64,000 bases of DNA from Auricularia sp. M13 (GCA_037042915.1 CM073201.1:1860001-1924000); one strand, 5' to 3'. Shown: positions 30,817-44,003, counted from the stretch's first letter. Notes: generated by a model from the sequence alone, not told the origin. A program made the numbers and translations.

Positions 30817-32213
30817 ATGGACTCGCCCCTCATGTCGTCGAACCGGGCAAGTTTACCGCCATCTGGCCTGTACGTCCATTCGGTGCGCACGTCGTGCCGT
30901 GAGCTACGCGAGTCCAGCGGCGTCAAGGTGCATGCGACCGTCCTTGCCGAATCCAACCCATGGTTAACCGGCGCACCCAGATCATGGATGAGCGCATAAA
31001 GCAGCTGTTATTTTCTGCAGCCTTTACCTCGACATTCTCGCGTCTTTCTGCGTCCCACGGTGTCTCGTTCCCACTCAACTTTCCCAGCCCTCTTGCAGAG
31101 CTCAATTTCCTATCCATCCTAGCGCTCCTTAACTTTGGCTCTGGCTACCGTGTGCCCTTGCACCGCGAGAATGGTCGTGGGGCTTACGACAACATTCGAG
31201 CGCTTATGTTTGCCGCATACCTATCCGGTGGCGACGAGGCTGGGCAGCCAGAATTCTTCAGCGCTAGAGGCATGGCCAGCGCACAGGAAGGCAGCATCGC
31301 CCAGCTTATGCGTATAGCTGTTCACGTCGAGCGCGCACATGAATCCATACCTGGCGTGACTGTCGGTGAACTCGGCGGGCCGTTGTATGAATTCGTGCAG
31401 CTCATAACGAAGACACTCAAGGAAACCGGCGATATTCTGCTCAGCCGCGGGTTCCCAGACCTGGGCAGCTTTGTCCTGCAATGCTTGCAGGATGCCGAAA
31501 AGGCCGGAAGGGCCAAGGGTGGACCGTCGGATCCGGAAAAGGCGCTGGAAGGGGTGCGTGAACGATGGGCGGTCTCAGGGATCGTTTATTGACACTTTAG
31601 TCCCGCAGATAGTCAAGGCTATCCCAGCGTTCCAGGACATGGCGCTCGTGAAGGGAAAACGTGAGTGATACTGCCCTTTGAGGCGATGTGTGGCTTTGAC
31701 CGTTTACCAGCTGTGTATTTCTTCAAGAAGGCGCTCTTCCTTTTACACGCAATCCGCATGCGTTTTGCCAGCGCATCTGGAACGCCGCGTGTTCCGACCT
31801 TAGATACATCCCGGCTACCGGTTTACGCTGACAACGTGCTGCCATCACTCCTTGTGCACCTGGGAGTTCTCGATCTCAGTGGCTCAGAGCTTCACAAGTA
31901 TTTCCCGGACCCGGTCAACGACTCCCTCCTCGAAGCCGCGACACCCTCATCAGGAGAGAAGGCGGCTCCTGACGATGGTCCGTCACTGACAGCTGAAGAA
32001 GCAGCCATTTTGCGGGCGGCCGCGGTGGATGCGTGTGAGAGAATAGTGGAGGTCGCTCACACGCTGGAGGTCGATTCCTTGCCGGAGGACCAGACCTGGA
32101 TCTCAAACATCACCCTTCCCGAGGTCGACGGCTGGTTGTGGTCAGTTGCTAAGGACAGGCAAGATTACCGGTCCCTGCAAAGGTTCAGTTTACGCAACAC
32201 AAATTTCTTTTGA
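30817..32213 (+). CDS. Queuosine salvage protein (QNG1/DUF2419 nucleotide N-glycosylase)
   Basis: This family releases queuine from queuosine monophosphate so it can be reused for tRNA modification. The start at 30817 gives MDSPLMSSNRASLPPSGLYV and HSVRTSCRELRESSGVK. A short intron (from gtgcatgcg to acccag, about 30928-30981) joins to IMDERIKQLLFSAAF. The conserved core LAELNFLSILALLNFGSGYRVPLH (about 31096-31164) corresponds to the DTLNFSFW region of the human protein. After introns at about 31555-31607 and 31660-31715, VYFFKKALFLLHAIRMRF and LPVYADNVLPSLLVHLGVLDLSG match the FADYRLPQVLAHLG block of the human protein. It ends LWSVAKDRQDYRSLQRFSLRNTNFF. Length (roughly 400 residues) is slightly longer than the animal protein. 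Fungi salvage but do not make queuine, consistent with a lone salvage gene. Confidence 0.85.
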
Positions 32214-32435
32214 GCTGGGGGTTGACAGCTGTCACACCTGGCTGCTTGGCGCTTGTAGCCCTATCTATAGTTACGATTATACACTAGTTTGAGATACATG
32301 TAGTCCTGCGCCATCGCGGGGGTACAAAATTCGGCGGCTGTTGGCGCAGACCCGTGCACGCTTCTTCGCAGTCAAGTGATGTCAACACTGGCAAGCAGCC
32401 GCGACGGCCCAAGACGGCGGTCCACACCTTCGACC

Positions 32436-35101
32436 ATGAACAAGGGCTACCAGGCCGTCCCCCAGAGCCGCGCCGCACAGCCGCCGTCGCGTACCGCGCG
32501 CGCACACATCGGACGAGGACGCATTCATGCCTTCGTTTCCGCCGTCTGCATTAGCGTCTTCGTCGTGTTGCTCCGGCGGTCCGGTAAGGGTATCGCGCGC
32601 ACGCGCTATACGCTCTGCTCCGAGGAAGGGGCGCGCATTTATACGGTCGACGAGCGCAAACCATTGGTCGAATGTATCGCTGTGGACGGGAAGGAGGTCG
32701 TCGCGACCGGAACGCGCGGTAAGTGTTTGGGTGCTGGGGGCGCAGCGGCACGCGCGATGCTAAAGCAACGCTGCAGAAGAGCTCACCTCAAATCCAAGCG
32801 GGATACACGCGCTAGTTCATTCTCTCACGGGCAAGCCCAGATTCCCAGTCCGTTTCGTTCCCAAGAGCTCGATCGTGGTGCCTGGCCTCAGCGGTACGCG
32901 TCGATCGCTCGCTCGCCAACCTGACCCTCTCACTCTTCGCACACGTGCAGATGCGCATGCGCACATCCTTGCCTACGGTCAGAGTCGTCAACTTGACGTA
33001 CGCGACGCGAAGTCACCGGCTGGTGAGTGCTGTCATATTTGTCCGCCCCTTCTCACACGGAATCCCGCAGACGTCGTCGAACGCGTCCGGGAGTACATCT
33101 TTGCGCATCCCGACGTTCTGAAGAACACAAGTATCTGGATTGAGGGCGCTGGGTTCGACCATACAATGCATGTGACATATCTCAGCCCCATCGGCACTTA
33201 GACGCGCGCTTACTGACATCTCTTCAACTACGCGCAGATGGCCCGGAGGCCAATTCCCGACGGCAGTGAGTATATATCCAATGATCCTGTGCTCAGGAAG
33301 GTAAAGCACGTAAAGCTCACCCGGGATTCTCAGGCCGAATTCGAAAAAGACGATATTGTCAAGGGAAGGCCAATTGTGATCCACAGCAAGGATGCACATG
33401 CGATTTGGGTCTCGCAGACCATACTGGACGCGTTCTGCCCGTGTGATGATGTTGACGGTGGTCTCATTACGCGGGACGACGACGGAAACCCCCTCGGCGT
33501 CTTTGTAGACGATGCCACCATCCGTATACCCATTCCTTCTCCCAGCGACAAACAGAAGGAGGAATGGTTTAAGACCACCATGGATGATGCTATATCACAT
33601 GGTGTGTGAAGATCTGGCTATCCTTGTCAGAAACTCTCATATTTCGCAGGCCTCACTGCGATTCACGACGCCGGCCTCGAACCTGCCTCGGTACCGTTCT
33701 TCAAACGGTGCGTATGTTTGCCTTCCTTTCGGACCCTCACACCCATAATTGCACCGTATCAGTATGGCGGATGAGGACAAGCTGCCAGTACGTTTCGTTA
33801 ATCCCTAGGGCGTCAAGTGGCGCCTGTCGCTGAATAACGAACACATCGCATGTCCTCTCCCCAGCTCCGCGTTTACGCGATGCGCTGGTACGAGGTCAAT
33901 GGAACATACTGGGGCGACAAGGAAAAAATCATAGTGGGCTACGCCGACAACAGACTGAGCATTCGTAGCGTCAAGATCTTTACGGACGGTGAGTCATGAG
34001 CTCTGCCCGTTTGCTGTTCTCGCAAACTCACCCGTAGCGGCGAATAGGCGCCTTGAGAAGCGGAGGTGCTGCACTGTATGAACCTTACACGGACAACCCC
34101 TCGACGCGCGGCGTACTGCGCATCAGTCCGGAAGAACTGCAGACTGTAATACCCAAGTTCTTACAGGACGGATGGCAGGTCGTAAGTCATGCATTACAAG
34201 GACCTCAGTCCACGCGAAAATCTCATCGATCTCGTGCAGAACACTCATTGCATCGGAGACCGTGCCAACGGCATTTTTCTGGACGTCATTGGAGGCGTCC
34301 CCGCCGACCACGTAAAGGCCCGAAGGCCACGCGTGGAGCATGCTCAGATCGTTGCACTACGTGATTTGAAACGATTTGGCGCTCTCGGTGGTATGTGTCT
34401 GGTTATCAATGCTGTTTGCCGGTATACACATTCCGGTTGCCACAGTGATTGCGAGCGTCCAACCAACTCATGCGTGAGTCCATCAGTCAAAGACTTATTC
34501 ATGGCTTCATATTCTGCAGCACGGACGATATGTGGTATGCCGAGGACAGATTGGTATGCGCAAAGCTTCACCTGGGCCGGATATGTAGACCTTACTCCCC
34601 GACAGGGTCCTGAGCGGATACGGGGAACGTATGCGTGGAGATCTCTTCTGGATGGTGGCGCACGTCTTGCTTTGGGGAGCGACATGCCTGTTGAAGGAGT
34701 GTCTCCTTTCGCCGGTTTTTACGCAGCCATCACGCGCTTGACACCGGAGGGCGAATCTCCTCATGGGCCTGGAGGATGGTGATTATTGAGATTATCCTTT
34801 GAACCTTCACTGATGATGCTTTCTACAGGTTCCCGAAGGAACGCATGACGAGGACAGAGGCCCTGAAAGGTTTGTGCTTGTATTACTGCACCTGGATTTG
34901 GGCTAATAGTATACAGGCATGACGCTCGACGCCGCCTATGCGTCCTTCACAGAGCACCTTGTGGGATCTCTCGAGCCGGGAAAGCGTGCTGACTTTGTCG
35001 TTCTCGACCGAGATATCATGACCGTTCCTGTGACGGAGATCCTTGGCGTTCGGGTTCTCGCTACAGTCGTCGATGGGCGCGCCGTTTTCGGCAACATCTA
35101 A
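32436..35101 (+). CDS. Membrane-anchored YtcJ-type amidohydrolase (Amidohydro_3)
   Basis: The start MNKGYQAVPQSRAAQ precedes one N-terminal hydrophobic segment (HAFVSAVCISVFVVLLRRSG, about residues 32-50), so a signal anchor is likely. The metal-dependent hydrolase fold follows: RIYTVDERKPLVECIAVDGKEVVATG; an HxH metal motif in DAHAHILAYGQ (around 32950-32975); DVVERVREYIFAHPD; GRPIVIHSKDAHAIWVSQ; ISHG-LTAIHDAGLEP; SIRSVKIFTDGALRSGG; the NTHCIGDRANGIFLD motif (His near 34245) and RVEHAQIV. The last conserved parts are LALGSDMPVEGVSPFAGFYAAITR, MTRTEALKGMTLDAAY and SLEPGKRADFVVLDRDI. About nine introns of normal size interrupt it. Bacterial YtcJ and plant LAF3 are relatives; substrates are unknown. 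Confidence 0.85.
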
Positions 35102-35261
35102 TACCATCTATATGTAAATTACGCAGGCTTCATCACCGCTTATCCATGAGGATGAAGGCTACCGCTCTGTGGCAACTAACCTCTGAGTTTGAAAGCGCGT
35201 CATGGATCCGCGGCACGTGTTGGTGCCGCGTTTTGCTCCCTTCTCCCGCCTTTCGTCCATC

Positions 35262-38200
35262 ATGCCACCGTTCGCCAACCTGACTGCCGGCTCTGCGCAG
35301 TCGAACAAACGCAAATCTGAAGGCGGCCATGACGAGCAGCCCTATAAGAGGGCAGCAAACGACAGGCTATCCTCGTCAGCGGGTGGGCACCGGTCTTACT
35401 GGATGTGCCAGTACCGTGCGCCCCAGTACCGCAAGCACAAGACTTGGGACGGTGATGGCATCCTTGAAATTCTCGGGACGCGCGCCATTCTGTACGATCT
35501 CGATAGCAAGAAGTGAGTCTGCGTTGTCTGCGCGACGCTGGGCAGCAGCTGATGCGGCATAGATTGGGCGAGGGCACAGTGAAAGACCCAGAGACGCTCT
35601 CTGACGGTGTACCGCTGCATGTGGGAGGCAAGGAACTCGAGGTTCGTCTGGGCAATGTGGCTCAGCCGCGTGACTAACGCGCCACCGACGTCCAGCTCGA
35701 GCATGCGGTATCCGTCGCCGATTTTTTATCTGGGAAATGTTTTGGCAAAGGTGGCACCGTCGACGTTGCCACTCCAATGCATCGCATCGCATCTTCCGCA
35801 GCCAAAGGATATGTGCCATTGAAGCCAAGGATCTCGACGCCAACTGCCACCCCTCGCAAATTCGTCGACCTGGAACCTGTTAATCTCCTTGCGCACCATA
35901 ACGCGTCTCGAGCGACGACACCACCTGTGCAAGAGCTTACCGACTCATACTGGACCGTGACATGGTCAGCCCGACGCGCCGCATAAATATCATAGGCTAA
36001 TGCAGGCCATGTAGGAGGAAGGCAGGGCAGACCAAGAAGAACAAGACCTGGGAGGGAGACGCCTTTATTTCACGCGTTGGGACTACCGTGACGTTGATAT
36101 CGGAGAAGGGGAAATCGTAAGCCGCGCAGCGAACGCTTCAGCGTGTGCTTTCGTGCTCACCGTCGGCCAGGATGGGGACTCGTCCATGGAAAGATACCCT
36201 GTCAGTCGGGCACGTCCTACATATTGACGGGAAAGAGGCAAGTTACATTGTTGACCGGCGGTTGACCTCGAGGGCGTTGTTAACTCGTCAAAGATTCAAC
36301 TGTCGGCACGCATCAAGAAGAGCGAAATGCCTTCGTTATTTGGCGACAATGCTGGGGCATCTCAGGATAACGCTATCGAGCTTGACGATTCTCCTCCACC
36401 TCCTCCATTTTCAGCAAACAAACCCTTTGTCGCCGTGGGTTCATTCTACTCCAACAAGCTTTCCCGCCAGAGCGGACCATTGTGAGAATTTGTTCAATCC
36501 TTGTTCCTTCGCGCTTAAAAAATCGCGATAGACATGATCCCGACGCTGAAGGCGCTATCGTCATGAAAGCTCCTTCAGGTGATCACCAAGCCGTCCACAA
36601 CAAGAAGTGAAGTTTCGTCACTATCAATGGTGGTCTTGAATTGATTATTTGCCAGGAACAACCCCGTGGTGCCCGTGGTAATCGACCCAGTCCTCGCTCG
36701 CAACCTGCGACCGCATCAAGTCGAAGGTGCGCCGCGTGTAGGACGAGATTGATGTTGCTTATGCAGATCAAGGTGTCAAGTTCATGTATGAATGCGTTAT
36801 GGGAATGCGGCCCCATGAAGGTAGCCCGCTATGCCGATATTTTCGTCGGCGGAAATACTAAGTGCTACTTACAGGGTTTGGCTGCATTCTTGCCGACGAT
36901 ATGTGAGTTTGGGAGACGTACAGTACATCTACCCCAATATTGACACGAATGAAGGGGAATGGGAAAGACTCTTCAGGTAGAGAATCCGTTCGTCACAAAG
37001 AAGAGCCCAGCTCATACGCCATAGACGATTACTTTGGTTTGGACTCTGCTCAGTCGGTCCTTCTCTGGTGATTCCCCGGGTCTCCTTTAATCTTGTTTTC
37101 AGAGCAAAATCCATATGCCAATCAGGGCCCCGCCGTCGGGAAAGTCATGGTCGTTTGCCCAGTCACGCTCATCAACGTGAGTTTTCCTTGTTGTAGCATA
37201 CCAGAGAATTCACGTCCGATGTGACGCAGAACTGGCATAAGGAATTCAAGAAATGGTACGCACGCATTCGGCGTACCCTAGGTTTGAGCCTGATATCGCA
37301 TAGGTTGGGCAGGGATCGGATCGGCATATTCATTGGAGACAAGGACAAGGCAAACATCAAGCAGTTTATCAATAGTCGGGCGAATGTCCTGATCATCGGC
37401 TACGAAAAGCTGAGGACTGTTATGTGAGTGGTACGAGGTTCCATGGGCGAAGGTTGCTGACAGCAAAACAGTGCTGACCTAGCCTTCTGCTCGTGAGTAA
37501 TAATCTCAACGTGTTGCACGTACAACTAACAAGCGAGCTTAGGCCGCCAATTGGACTCATCATTTGTGATGAGGGTCACCGCTTGAAATCGGCCAACAAC
37601 AAGAGCAATAAAATGTTCGAGGCCCTCCGTACCAAGCGCCGTGTCATCCTATCTGGCACACCGATACAGAATGACCTCAGCGAATTCCATGCCATGGTGC
37701 GCGCTACCTCAATTGTTCGACACTATCCACGTCCTTACTTTCGTAGGCCGACTTTTGCAATCCTGGTCTCCTAGGCGAGTATTTTCACGCCTGAAACGCC
37801 GCGGGCATGACTGATGCTCCCACGCAGATGACTACAGTACCTTCAAGCGTATCTACGAAAACCCCATCCTGAAGAGTCGCGCGCCGGACCGCACAAAGAA
37901 GGAGCTCGAGGAGGGTGAGGCTCGCTCGGCGCGGGTATGTCGCGAGATCCACTGGGATCACTCGCACTGATGAACTTCCTGCCAGCTACACGCTATTGCG
38001 AAGAGCTTTGTTCTCCGCAGAGAAGCCTCCATTCTAAACAACTACCTTCCGCCAAAGCGTATGTACAGTTTTGAACCAGTCTGTGAGGACAAATCTGATG
38101 GCTTTGGCAGACGAATACACTGTCTTCGTTACACCCACTGATTTACAGCTCGAAATGTTCTCACGTCTTCTTCTCGAACGGCATATCAACCGCCTGTCTC

Positions 38201-39908
38201 GCGGTTCCACAGCCAACGTCTTGGCTTTGATACGCACATTGACAAAGCTTTCCACGACTCCCATGCTCCTGAAGGCGAAAGAGGATGCTTCATCTGACGA
38301 CCCTATCTCCGAAGCCATAACGCTCATCCCAGCCAAGACGGCGATTGACGACATGACTGTCAGCGGTTCGTGCGTTTCACGTTTGCGTTGCATGCCTATA
38401 ACGATATTTTCAGGCAAACTGCTGGCGCTTTCCAAGATCCTGACGATCCTTCGCAAGGTGAGCAGACTCAGTTGTCCGCATACGCGTGCAAGGGCTGAAT
38501 TTGGAAAAGGATACGGAGGAGAAGTGCATCATTGTGTCCCATTTCACCTCTACCCTCGATGTTATCGAGAGTTATTGCAAGAGGCAGCGGTACGGCTACT
38601 TCAGACTCGATGGGTGCGTACAATGAGGTTGGTTATTGCTTGCACCTTATACGCCATCCCAGCCAAACGCAGGCGTCTAAACGGCAAGAATACGTCGATA
38701 ATTTCAATAGATCTAGCCAGAAGCAGCACTGTCAGTCCAATTCGAATCCAAACTTCCGTCTGACTTGATTTTAGTTGTATTTTTGTTGAGCACCAAAGCT
38801 GGAGGTGTTGGCCTCAACTTGGTCGGCGCCTCGAGGCTAGTTCTCGTGGACAGTGATTGGAACCCAAGGCATGCGCGGCGATGCATGATTAAACCTTAGG
38901 CTGACCCTCAACAGTCACGATCTGCAAGCAATGGCGCGCATTCACCGGTGATCAGCCACGCCGCTCCGTCCATGAGAAAATCTAACGATACGATGGCAGC
39001 GATGGGCAGAAGCGTCCCGTATTTATTTATCGACTTATATCGACTGGTACCATCGACGGTATGATTACCTGACTACCAACTGTACTTTGTCTCATCCACG
39101 TTCAGAGAAGATTTTCAGCGTCAAGTAACCAAGCTGGGCCTTAGCGACTGTGAGTTATCTCTACTCCACGACACGATTAGCTAAACCCCGGGTTTCCAGC
39201 GCTCATGAAGCAGGTACATTCCCTGTGATAATATTATGATGAAGACCGTCATCTCACTTACCTTCAGGGCCAGGTTGGCAACTTGACCTCCAAGTCTGAC
39301 TCGTTCTCCCCGCAAGAGGTCCGCAGCTCGCATGATTGACCGTGATAGTACTGATTTTCACGCGCTGTAGCTCCGTGACCTATTCACCGTCCATACAACG
39401 ACGACCTGCCATACACACGATCTTCTCGACTGCCCCTGTGACTCGGAAAACAGAGTGCCAGACAGTGACGGCGACAACGACGACGACGCAGATGAATCAA
39501 GCGAGAACGAAGAGCGTGGCTTCGTCGTCGCCTCTACTCTCAACCCAAAGAAGATGAGCGCATCCGTAAGCATGGCGCCTGTATGCGGTTCTGGAGGAAC
39601 TGACATCTGCTATAGACGAAGAAGCGGCGTAAGCAGGAACTTGCATCGCTCGACGAATGGACGCACATCAACTGCACCCGCTCTGGTGCCCAGGAAACCA
39701 TTCGCGACGACGTTCTCAAGAAAATCGTCGCCGAGTCGTATCCAAGGCTGCGGACGATGAGAAGGACTCTGCTCGAGCTCGCATGTCCAGGTCTGAGCGG
39801 CTGCTTGCAGATTTGGATAATGCTCTGAATGTGGACACTGACACCGATGTCACGCACTCGGTTCCTTCTGGCACACTGACCTTCCTGTTTGAACGCTCAT
39901 CGTTGTAG
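35262..39908 (+). CDS. RDH54: Rdh54/Rad54B-type SNF2 translocase
   Basis: This is a recombination motor that acts with Rad51/Dmc1. The N-terminal part carries the Rad54B-type module: [22 protein letters not shown]...[26 protein letters not shown], repeated in related form near 36000-36240. The helicase core is [37 protein letters not shown] (Walker A; split by an intron between 36903 and 36954), [40 protein letters not shown] (DEGH box near 37565-37620) and [20 protein letters not shown]. The second lobe has [74 protein letters not shown] split across exons. The C-terminal region is acidic and S-rich, ending [12 protein letters not shown]. The start could instead be 35202. About 20 exons. Family assignment is firm; Rdh54 rather than Rad54 is inferred from the N-terminal module. 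Confidence 0.9.
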
Positions 39909-40270
39909 ACTATACTTCTATGCCACCCGCTGTAGCATACTGATCTTGACGGACTCACGGGCAATACCATCATAGACATCTCTGTTTTCTGCCAATGGTC
40001 TCGACTGGGTGGATACATACAGACGGCGGGGCGCAGCCTTACAATTACACCGTATCAACCCTCACAGCGAAACAGCGCAGAAAGCACGTATCCAAGCGAG
40101 ACAGCACTAAAATACAGCGTGCAGAGCATGGAACATACCATAACATGGGCAGGTTACGAGTGTTCCGACCTTCCCTCCCTCCGGTCCTCCGATCCGCATA
40201 GCAAGCAAAACATAACGTCATGAACATAATGAACCGGGTTTGTGTCGCCGGCCCTCGCATACCTCCTACC
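39909..40270. other. Intergenic region between convergent genes
   Basis: Sequence between the stop of RDH54 and the stop of the minus-strand coiled-coil gene, presumably their 3' UTRs. Nothing else is recognised. Confidence 0.5.
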
Positions 40271-42579
40271 TCAGCGCACCTCGCCCTCTTCAAGGTCCAT
40301 GTCGTCATCGACCACCACGGCACCTTCATCGTCGTCGTCCATATCGTCGTCTTCGCCGTGCAGGCGCTCTGCGATCTCGGACCTGAGCGCCGTCTCCCAC
40401 ACAAGCTTGTGGCGTTCCATGCAATGCGCACTGAGCTGCTCGTCCGGCGTGTCGGGGGGCAACAGCTGCGGCTCATTCTCGGTGACCGTATCGCCCGCAT
40501 CACGCATTTGCCTGAGAAAATGTCGGAAAATGCATTCGGGGGGTAATGGGATTATAACTCACGCGCAAAGGATGCAGTGCAACTTCCCACCTGCGCCGGG
40601 GGCGGCGCGCCACACGCTTCGCAATTTTATGGCCGTGATTTCCTTGACCATCTCGCTGTACGCGGGATCCTGCAGCTGGTCCATCGGTGCCGCCGGAGTC
40701 TTCTCCGATGGGGAGGACCCGAGGACGGAGCGTGCGACATCTGTCGAGGTACTGAGCCCGCAGACGGCAAGGGCGTCGTATTGAGAGGCGGGGACGGCGT
40801 GAGCGGACGCGAGTCTGGCTCGGGGTTGCTCACCTCCTCCTGCTTCACCTTGACTGGCATCTCAGGGGGAGGGAGCGACTGCGGAGGCAGACGCTGCGGC
40901 TGCGGGGGTTGCAAAGGCGTAGTTGGCGACCGTGCGGCTTGCGATGGAGGCGGGCGGCTGCGGTGAGACTGAGGTCGTGTGTGAACAGGAGAGTGTACAT
41001 CATCCCATTGCGCGGGCCGCAGCATTGGCGGTCGTTCATCCGCTGACGCTGGAGGGAGCAGTTGAGGCCGTGGCGGATGAATGACCATTCCTTGTTGTTG
41101 TGGGAGGGGATATGGACCTGGGCGGGGATGCTGGGGATATTGTGCATGTGGATGTGGGTGGGTGTGAGGATGTGGGTGTTGCTGGACTTGTGCACTGCGT
41201 TGCGAATCCGACCTTGGTCTCTGTGTGACGGGCGATTGTTGTTGCGTTGTCGGACTGCCGAGCTGCTTTTTAGCGTGAAGAATGGCTTGTTTCTGCTGCG
41301 CAGCTTGGAGTGCGACGTCCTGCGTCGGGTCAACCTGGGACTAGTGTCAAAACGGTCAGCAGCAGGTTGCTTAATTGCGCATATACTCACGAGAGGCTTG
41401 GCCCATTCTGGTTGCGGAGCGTGAGCTGACGTAGAGCTGCCCGGAAGTCGCACGCGATGCGCAGGGCGAGGTAAACCCGCAAAGCCTGGTGGCGCAGAAC
41501 TTGGGGGAGGCGCCGAGGGTTGACCCACCGGACTGCTTGCAACTAGAAACAGCGCATGAGATGATGAACATAAAGGCCATATAAGAGGAAGACCGACGCT
41601 TCTTGAAATGGTCCTCGAGCTCTGGTAATTTCTGAGGAAACGGATCTGAGCCACGCACGGTGGAATGGGACTGTCGACTGACCTGGTGCAGAAACGCGTC
41701 GATCGCTGCAGGATCCCGCAGAATATGACCGACGGGAGCAGGGTGAGGATCATGCAAGGGCTTCACTGTGGAATGATGGTACGGTCAGGCTTGGTAAACG
41801 ATTGCGGCTGTCGTGCCCGCTCACGCACTGAGGTTTGCAAACGCAATGAGTCTGAAGAGGAGGAAAGCCTCGTCGCGGACGGCGTCATAGACAGCCCTGA
41901 GGGTGGGTCTGTGGAGTGCGTCTTCGAGCCTGAGTGCGAGCGTCTGCATGTCTTGTACGCGGATATCGACCATACGGAGCACATTGTCCACGGAGGGTTG
42001 AGCCGCGGCCAGTGCATGCCTGGCGGTCTCGAGAAGGGACTCCTTGAGGGCTATGGCACGGTCCTGCTCGGCGATGCGATGCTGGAGGGCGGCGATGTTG
42101 TGCTGGGCCTGGGACTCGTTGGCGGCCTGCAGCATACGCTCAAGTTCTCCGATCCGGATCTTCTGGGCGGCGTCGACCTGGCGAAGGTGTTGGAGCTCGG
42201 CATGGGCACGGCTTATCTCGTCATGGGTGCCACGCAGCTCGTGCTGCAGGGCGAGGAGCTGGTCCTCCTTATGGCGCTCCGCGGCGACGAGATGCTGGGT
42301 GACGCCCTTGACGGCGGCCTGCCAGCCCTGCTCCAGATGGTTCTTGAGCGGGCGCAGAACGTCCTCGCTGAGCTGGCGCGCCTGGAGGTTCTGCATGTCA
42401 TTGGCGGCGACCATCGTCTGCTCGCTTTGGGCGCTGCCTGCGCGGGCGCCACCGGGATGCTGCGCGGCGGCGGGCGGGTGGCCGTTGGCGGAATAGGGTC
42501 CGTGCGCCGGTCCGGGCGGGATCTGGACGACGACGGGCTGGGCTGAACGGCTGCCCGCGCCCGTCTGAGGCTGCGACAT
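40271..42579 (-). CDS. Unassigned coiled-coil protein with P/Q/H-rich middle and C-terminal Cys/His motif
   Basis: I do not recognise a family. From MSQPQTGAGSRSAQP at 42579 the first exon encodes a P/A/G-rich start, then a long coiled coil (residues about 50-230: QHELRGTHDEISRAHAEL, IGELERMLQAANESQ, LKESLLETARHALAAAQ). The middle is proline-, glutamine- and histidine-rich (HPHPHTHPHPHAQYPQHPRP; PPQPQRLPPQSLPPPEMP) with a sumoylation-like VKVKQEE. The C-terminus has GGKLHCILC and, after an intron, LSAHCMERHKLVWETAL: two CxxC cysteines and a later Cys/His-x-x-x-His group that could bind zinc. It ends in a run of acidic residues (DDDMDLEEGEVR). Composition suggests a nuclear regulatory protein. 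It shares a 121-bp promoter with AIM41. Splice sites in the middle (41340-41810) are approximate. Confidence 0.65.
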
Positions 42580-42700
42580 GGGCACAAGGAAGGCTCCTCG
42601 GACTTGCCATTCCAAGACGCGCGCACCGGGTCCCGGACTCCGCGCTCCGAACCTCCGCCGCACTGCCGCCCAATCCTGGCTTTTCCGTTTCCTTGTCCGC
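42580..42700. promoter_or_regulatory. Very short bidirectional promoter
   Basis: Only 121 bp separate the start codons of the coiled-coil protein gene (minus) and AIM41 (plus). The sequence is GC-rich with no TATA box, so transcription must start inside or overlapping this stretch in both directions. Confidence 0.55.
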
Positions 42701-43413
42701 ATGCTTTCTGCCAGATTACTCCTCGCACGCGCAGCCCGCCGCTGCAACTCGACGCTCGCCCAGTGTGCGCTGCGCCATTTATTTCTGCCAATTTCCGACC
42801 TAAATCTTCGAAGCAGCGGACATTCGCGTGCGCTTGCAAAAAGAGCTACTGCAAGCCCGCAAGGCCCGCGATGCGTTCAAAACCAATGTCCTGCGCGTAC
42901 GCAAGGATCATCTCCAGTGGCCAGACTGAAGTTGACTCTCCTGCAGTCAGCATCTGCGGAAATAGACAGCGCAGATAAAAAATCACAGACAGCACCTACG
43001 CCAGAAAGTGCTGTTGCACTGCTACGCAAACTCATCGCTCTGCGCGTAAGCTCGCTTCACAGCCCATTTTTACGCTCGCTCATGTTGCACAGCGCGAGGC
43101 AGGGCAGCAATACTTAGCTGGAGGCCGCGCCGACCTCGCAGAGAACGAATTGAAGGAGGCCGACTTCCTGGCCACATTCCTACCACAGCAGAAGTCGGAC
43201 GCGGAGATTGATACCCTGTTGCGCAAGATTCTGTCGGAGCAACCTGAACCGCTGCCAGCTGAACCGACCAAGGCTCAGCTCGGTCGGTTAACCGGGACAG
43301 TGATCAAGACATTCAAATCCACAGTCGACGTCAACACTGTCGACATGGATGTTGTTGCAAAGCGGTTGCAGGCCGTTCTTTCAGAACAGACCGGCGCCTC
43401 GAGCTCAGCTTGA
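42701..43413 (+). CDS. AIM41: Aim41/YqeY family mitochondrial protein (GatB/YqeY)
   Basis: The start at 42701 gives a basic, hydroxylated presequence (MLSARLLLARAARRCNSTLAQ) typical of mitochondrial import. After an intron of about 60 nt comes DIRVRLQKELLQARKARDAFKTNVLR, a second intron (gtacgcaag...cctgcag), then SAEIDSADKKSQTAPTPESAVALLRKL. After a third intron, AGGRADLAENELKEADFLATFLPQQ follows, then the C-terminal helices GRLTGTVIKTFKSTVDVNTVDMDVV. This matches the YqeY fold (helical domain plus GatB-like tail), in which the first helix carries the RLQxEL motif. Length about 190 residues. Yeast AIM41 affects mitochondrial inheritance; the molecular role is unknown, possibly linked to tRNA amidotransferase. 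Confidence 0.85.
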
Positions 43414-44003
43414 TGCTCTCCTAATCCATCGTCGAGCAAATGTGCACATCTCTGCCGGCGCATCGCCCCTGCGCGCGCTTTGAGGAAACAACAATAGCAC
43501 GCCTTGTCTCTTTCCCTTGCCCGTCCAGCACCCTTTCGCTCGCAAAGCTGAAGATGCTCTCCCTGTGGCCAGAGGTCCCATTGGGGACATCCATTGGAAG
43601 TACCGTATCATGGCCTACCGCTCCTTTCCGACGGATTTCTGCTGGCAATTCTTATAGCTCGGTCACCGTACAGCTGGTCTGTGTTTCCGTGGTCCCATAT
43701 CTTTGTCCAGTAGGATCGCCCGTGCCTGCCGATCCTTCATCGCACAACGCCACCGGATGATCCCGAAAGGCAATCCTCCGTCGTGCTCAAATAAACTCCC
43801 GGCCCGGAAGGTCAGGTAGGCTCACGACGTCTGTCTGACGCACGCGTCGAGCTTGCGCGAACGCTCGGTACTACCAAAGATGGAATTCCCATTGTGAATC
43901 GCCGCTTCCGTTGCATGTTTCAGTCCCGGTGCATAAATGGGTCTCCGTCTGCTTTGCCGTCAGTATCCCGCCTCTCTGTCTCGCTCCCCTACCTTGCCGC
44001 CCG
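43414..44003. other. Intergenic region, nothing recognised
   Basis: This stretch between AIM41 and the F-box gene has overlapping open frames of 60-107 codons on both strands (for example 43440-43760 plus), but no conserved motif. It should contain the F-box gene promoter. Confidence 0.45.

Noticed and set aside
30444-30956. Minus-strand 170-codon frame starting at 30956
   Set aside because: Its start overlaps the first exon and intron of the queuosine salvage gene, whose splicing is well supported. Only the region beyond 30816 is left as a possible gene.
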